Shown here piece by piece: positions 20,978 to 23,372 of a DNA stretch of 23,372 nucleotides. Made by a program: the position numbers and the translations under genes. Origin of the DNA: Actinomycetes bacterium (GTDB lineage: Bacteria > Actinomycetota > Acidimicrobiia > Acidimicrobiales > Ilumatobacteraceae). The notes beneath the pieces are model-generated. The model made no database searches, was not told the origin of the DNA, and saw nothing but the letters and a program-made list of their open reading frames with translations. The stretch lies in NCBI GenBank assembly GCA_023417265.1, contig JAEZFY010000223.1, forward strand, positions 1-23,372, read 5' to 3'. The first letter of the stretch is position 1. Each line of letters opens with the position of its first letter.

Positions 20978-23329
20978 TTACGAGGTGCGGTCGAGGCGGA
21001 GGGTCACGGCGCGGGCGGCGACGATCGCTGCCCCGCCGATCACGATCGCGGCGACGATCTGCCACAGCGCGCCGGCACCGTCGGGGAGGTCGAGCTGGAA
21101 GTAGTCGCGCAGCGGGGCGATGACGAGCGTCAGCAGGTAGCAGACGAGCATCGCCGCAGCCAGGGCGACCTTCCACCACGCCAGCGGACGGCTCGCCAAC
21201 ACGAGCACCACGAGGGCCACGCCGAGCAGCGTCAGCGTCGCCGCCGAGCGAGCCTGGTCGGTGGTGACGCCGTCGCGGTGCAGCATCAGCTCGAACAGGG
21301 TGAACGTGGTGACGCCGGCGATCACGCCGGACGGGATTGAGAACGTCAGCACGCGGCGTAGCAGGCCGGGCCGGATCCGGTCGGAGTTGGGGGCCAGCGC
21401 GAGCACGAAGCCGGGCACCCCGATCGAGAACACGTCGATCAGGGTGTGCTGGCGGGGGAGGAACGGGAACGGCACCCCGGCGATCGCCACCAACGCGATC
21501 AGCGTGATCGCGTAGGCGGTCTTGGTGAGGAACAGGTTGGCGACCCGGTCGATGTTGTTGATCACCCGGCGTCCCTGGGCGAGCGCCACCGGCAGCGTCG
21601 AGAAGCGGTTGTCGAGCAGCACCAGTTGCGCCACCGCCCGGCTGGCGGCCGAGCCGGAGCCCATCGCGATGCCCATGTCGGAGTCCTTCAAGGCGAGCAC
21701 GTCGTTGACCCCGTCGCCGGTCATCGCCACGACCCGCCCGCGCGACTGCAGCGCTTTGACCATCGCCCGCTTCTGGTGCGGGCTGACGCGCCCGAACACG
21801 GCGTGCGTCTCGAGTTGCTCGGCGAGCGCCTCGGTGTCGTCGAGCGGTAGTTCGCGGGCGTCGATCCACCGCTCGGCGTCGGGAACACCGGCACGGCCGG
21901 CCACCGTCGACACGGTCCGCGGGTTGTCGCCGGAGATCACCTTGAGCGTGACGCCTTGCTCACGGAAGAACTCGAGGATCTCGTGGGCGTCGGGGCGCAC
22001 CGTGTCCTCGAGGATCACCACCCCCGCCGGCTCGACCGTGCCCGGCAGCCGATCGCCGGCCCAGTCGTCGCTGCGGGCGACCACGAGCACGCGCTGGCCG
22101 GCGTCGGCCGCCCGGGCGACGATCGCGTGGGTCTGGTCGACGAGCGGTCCGGCCATCCCGTCGAGCAGCATCTCGGGCGCCCCCAGGTAGAGCGCGCCCT
22201 CGCCGATCCGGACCGCCGACCACTTGCGGGCCGACGAGAACGGCACGCAGTCTTCAGGCTCCCAGTTGTCGCCGCCCTCCACGGGCGGCACGGCCTGACC
22301 GATCGCCTGCAGGGTCGGGTTCGGGTTCGGGTCGCCGGCCACGAGCGCGGCGAGCGCGGCGTTGAGCCACCCGTCGTCGCGGTCGCCCACCGGCTCGGTG
22401 CGCGAGTATGCGATCGCACCCGTGGTGATCGTGCCGGTCTTGTCGAGGCACAGCGTGTCGACGCGGGCGAGCAGCTCGACCGAGGCGAGTTCCTTGGCGA
22501 GGGCCTTCGAGCGGGTGAGTTCGAGCACACCGACGACGAACGCGATCGAGATCAGGAGGGCCAGCCCGGCCGGCACCATCGACACGGCCCCGGCGACCGT
22601 GTCGACCGCGGCGTGGCGCCAATCGTCGAGCAGGTTGTACTGGCGGATGAACAGCAGCACCGCGATCGGCGGGATGATCACGAGCTGCCAACGCAGGATC
22701 CGGTCGACGTCGGCGCGCAGGCCACTCGGCGTGAGCGCGAAGCGACGGGCCTCGGCGGCCAGCTCGGCGGCGTACGACTCGGCGCCGATCCGGTCGGCGC
22801 GCATGAGGCCCGACCCGGCGACCACGAAGCTGCCCGACAACGCCTGGTCGCCGGGCTGCTTGTGGACGGGGTCGGCTTCGCCGGTCAGCAGCGACTCGTC
22901 GAGTTCGAGGCCGGTGCCATGGAGCACCTCGCCGTCGACGATGACCTGATCACCGACAGTCAGCACGACGACGTCGTCGGCGACGACGTGTTCGATGTCG
23001 ACGTCCCGGTCAGCACCGTCGCGGCGTACGCGTGCGTGTGGGGCGTTGAGGACCGCGAGCTGCTCGAGTGCTGTGCGGGCGCGCAGCTCCTGGACCACAC
23101 CGATCACCGTGTTCGACACGATCACACCGACGAACAAGCCGTCGGCGGGCTTGCCGGCGATCAGCAACACCACGAACAACGCCCCGACGATCAGGTTGAC
23201 CCACGTGAACACGTTGGCGCGGACGATCTCCGACGTCGTCCGGACCGGCGCGGGCGGGATCAGGTTGACCCGGCCCTGGGCGACCCGTTCGGCCACCTCG
23301 GCGTCGGACAGGCCCGCGATCCCGCTCAT
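20978..23329 (-). CDS. ctpE: CtpE-like P-type cation-transporting ATPase
   Basis: A 783-residue P-type ATPase without N-terminal metal-binding domains. Motifs in order: actuator DESLLTGEADP (TGE at 149-151), M4 MVPAGLALL (251-259), phosphorylation site DKTGTIT with D296, nucleotide-binding FSSARKWSAV, hinge GDGVNDVLALKDSD (538-551), and the M5-M6 stretch NIDRVANLFLTKTAYA with PFPFLPRQHTLID. The last features and overall length fit the CtpE family, which in mycobacteria is linked to calcium uptake. The M4 motif normally reads PEGL; here it is PAGL, losing an acidic ligand. ATG start at 23329; only 43 bases remain to the window edge, so its promoter context is not visible. Confidence 0.9.
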   Translation of the reverse strand: MSGIAGLSDAEVAERVAQGRVNLIPPAPVRTTSEIVRANVFTWVNLIVGALFVVLLIAGKPADGLFVGVIVSNTVIGVVQELRARTALEQLAVLNAPHARVRRDGADRDVDIEHVVADDVVVLTVGDQVIVDGEVLHGTGLELDESLLTGEADPVHKQPGDQALSGSFVVAGSGLMRADRIGAESYAAELAAEARRFALTPSGLRADVDRILRWQLVIIPPIAVLLFIRQYNLLDDWRHAAVDTVAGAVSMVPAGLALLISIAFVVGVLELTRSKALAKELASVELLARVDTLCLDKTGTITTGAIAYSRTEPVGDRDDGWLNAALAALVAGDPNPNPTLQAIGQAVPPVEGGDNWEPEDCVPFSSARKWSAVRIGEGALYLGAPEMLLDGMAGPLVDQTHAIVARAADAGQRVLVVARSDDWAGDRLPGTVEPAGVVILEDTVRPDAHEILEFFREQGVTLKVISGDNPRTVSTVAGRAGVPDAERWIDARELPLDDTEALAEQLETHAVFGRVSPHQKRAMVKALQSRGRVVAMTGDGVNDVLALKDSDMGIAMGSGSAASRAVAQLVLLDNRFSTLPVALAQGRRVINNIDRVANLFLTKTAYAITLIALVAIAGVPFPFLPRQHTLIDVFSIGVPGFVLALAPNSDRIRPGLLRRVLTFSIPSGVIAGVTTFTLFELMLHRDGVTTDQARSAATLTLLGVALVVLVLASRPLAWWKVALAAAMLVCYLLTLVIAPLRDYFQLDLPDGAGALWQIVAAIVIGGAAIVAARAVTLRLDRTS

Positions 23330-23372
23330 CGCTCCGGGAACCTAGCGTGGTGGGTCGCTCCCGGCGGGTTGT

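Overview
The window reads as chromosomal backbone of a high-GC actinobacterium, most likely class Acidimicrobiia (Ilumatobacter-like). The reasons are the strong G/C bias at third codon positions, a pair of GET3/ArsA-type ATPases like those of mycobacteria, an RsiG-type c-di-GMP-binding anti-sigma factor, a CtpE-like P-type ATPase, a Thr-rich LPXTG tail and frequent GTG starts. The class assignment is inference.

Layout. Bases 83-127 hold the 3' half of a tRNA-Pro(CGG) with an encoded CCA and a hairpin behind it; the 5' half is not recognisable, so this looks like the far edge of an element integrated to the left. A minus-strand operon follows (2801 to 341): two ArsA/GET3-like ATPases overlapping by ATGA, then a small divergent receiver protein. 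Running divergently from it are an NfeD-family membrane protein whose protease domain appears inactive and dUTPase (dut). A hairpin containing both stop codons separates dut from the convergent pair histidine phosphatase - membrane-anchored cyclophilin.

From 6292 to 11634 a plus-strand cluster encodes a MoaD/ThiS-like protein, an RsiG-like anti-sigma factor, the two halves of a heterodimeric ABC exporter with one degenerate ATP site, and an SMP-30/gluconolactonase-like enzyme. Several junctions overlap by 4 bp. On the minus strand come a small FmdB-type zinc-ribbon protein and a DUF2207-like membrane protein. Divergent from these is a MASE1-GGDEF-EAL protein with all catalytic motifs intact. 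With the RsiG homologue it suggests c-di-GMP signalling through a sigma/anti-sigma switch.

The last 72 bp of the GGDEF-EAL gene are duplicated 445 bp downstream, and an orphan LPXTG cell-wall-sorting tail lies between the copies; this is a decayed or rearranged spot. Beyond it are a minus-strand hypothetical lipoprotein and a large LuxR-type ATPase regulator (LAL/MalT-like), then tRNA-Lys(TTT) with a plausible promoter, and finally a CtpE-like P-type ATPase on the minus strand with a PEGL-to-PAGL change in M4.

No CRISPR array, insertion sequence, integrase, transposase or rRNA was seen. The best leads are the tRNA-Pro scar, the RsiG/GGDEF-EAL pairing, the catalytically stripped NfeD and CtpE-like proteins, and the duplicated gene end around the orphan sorting signal.
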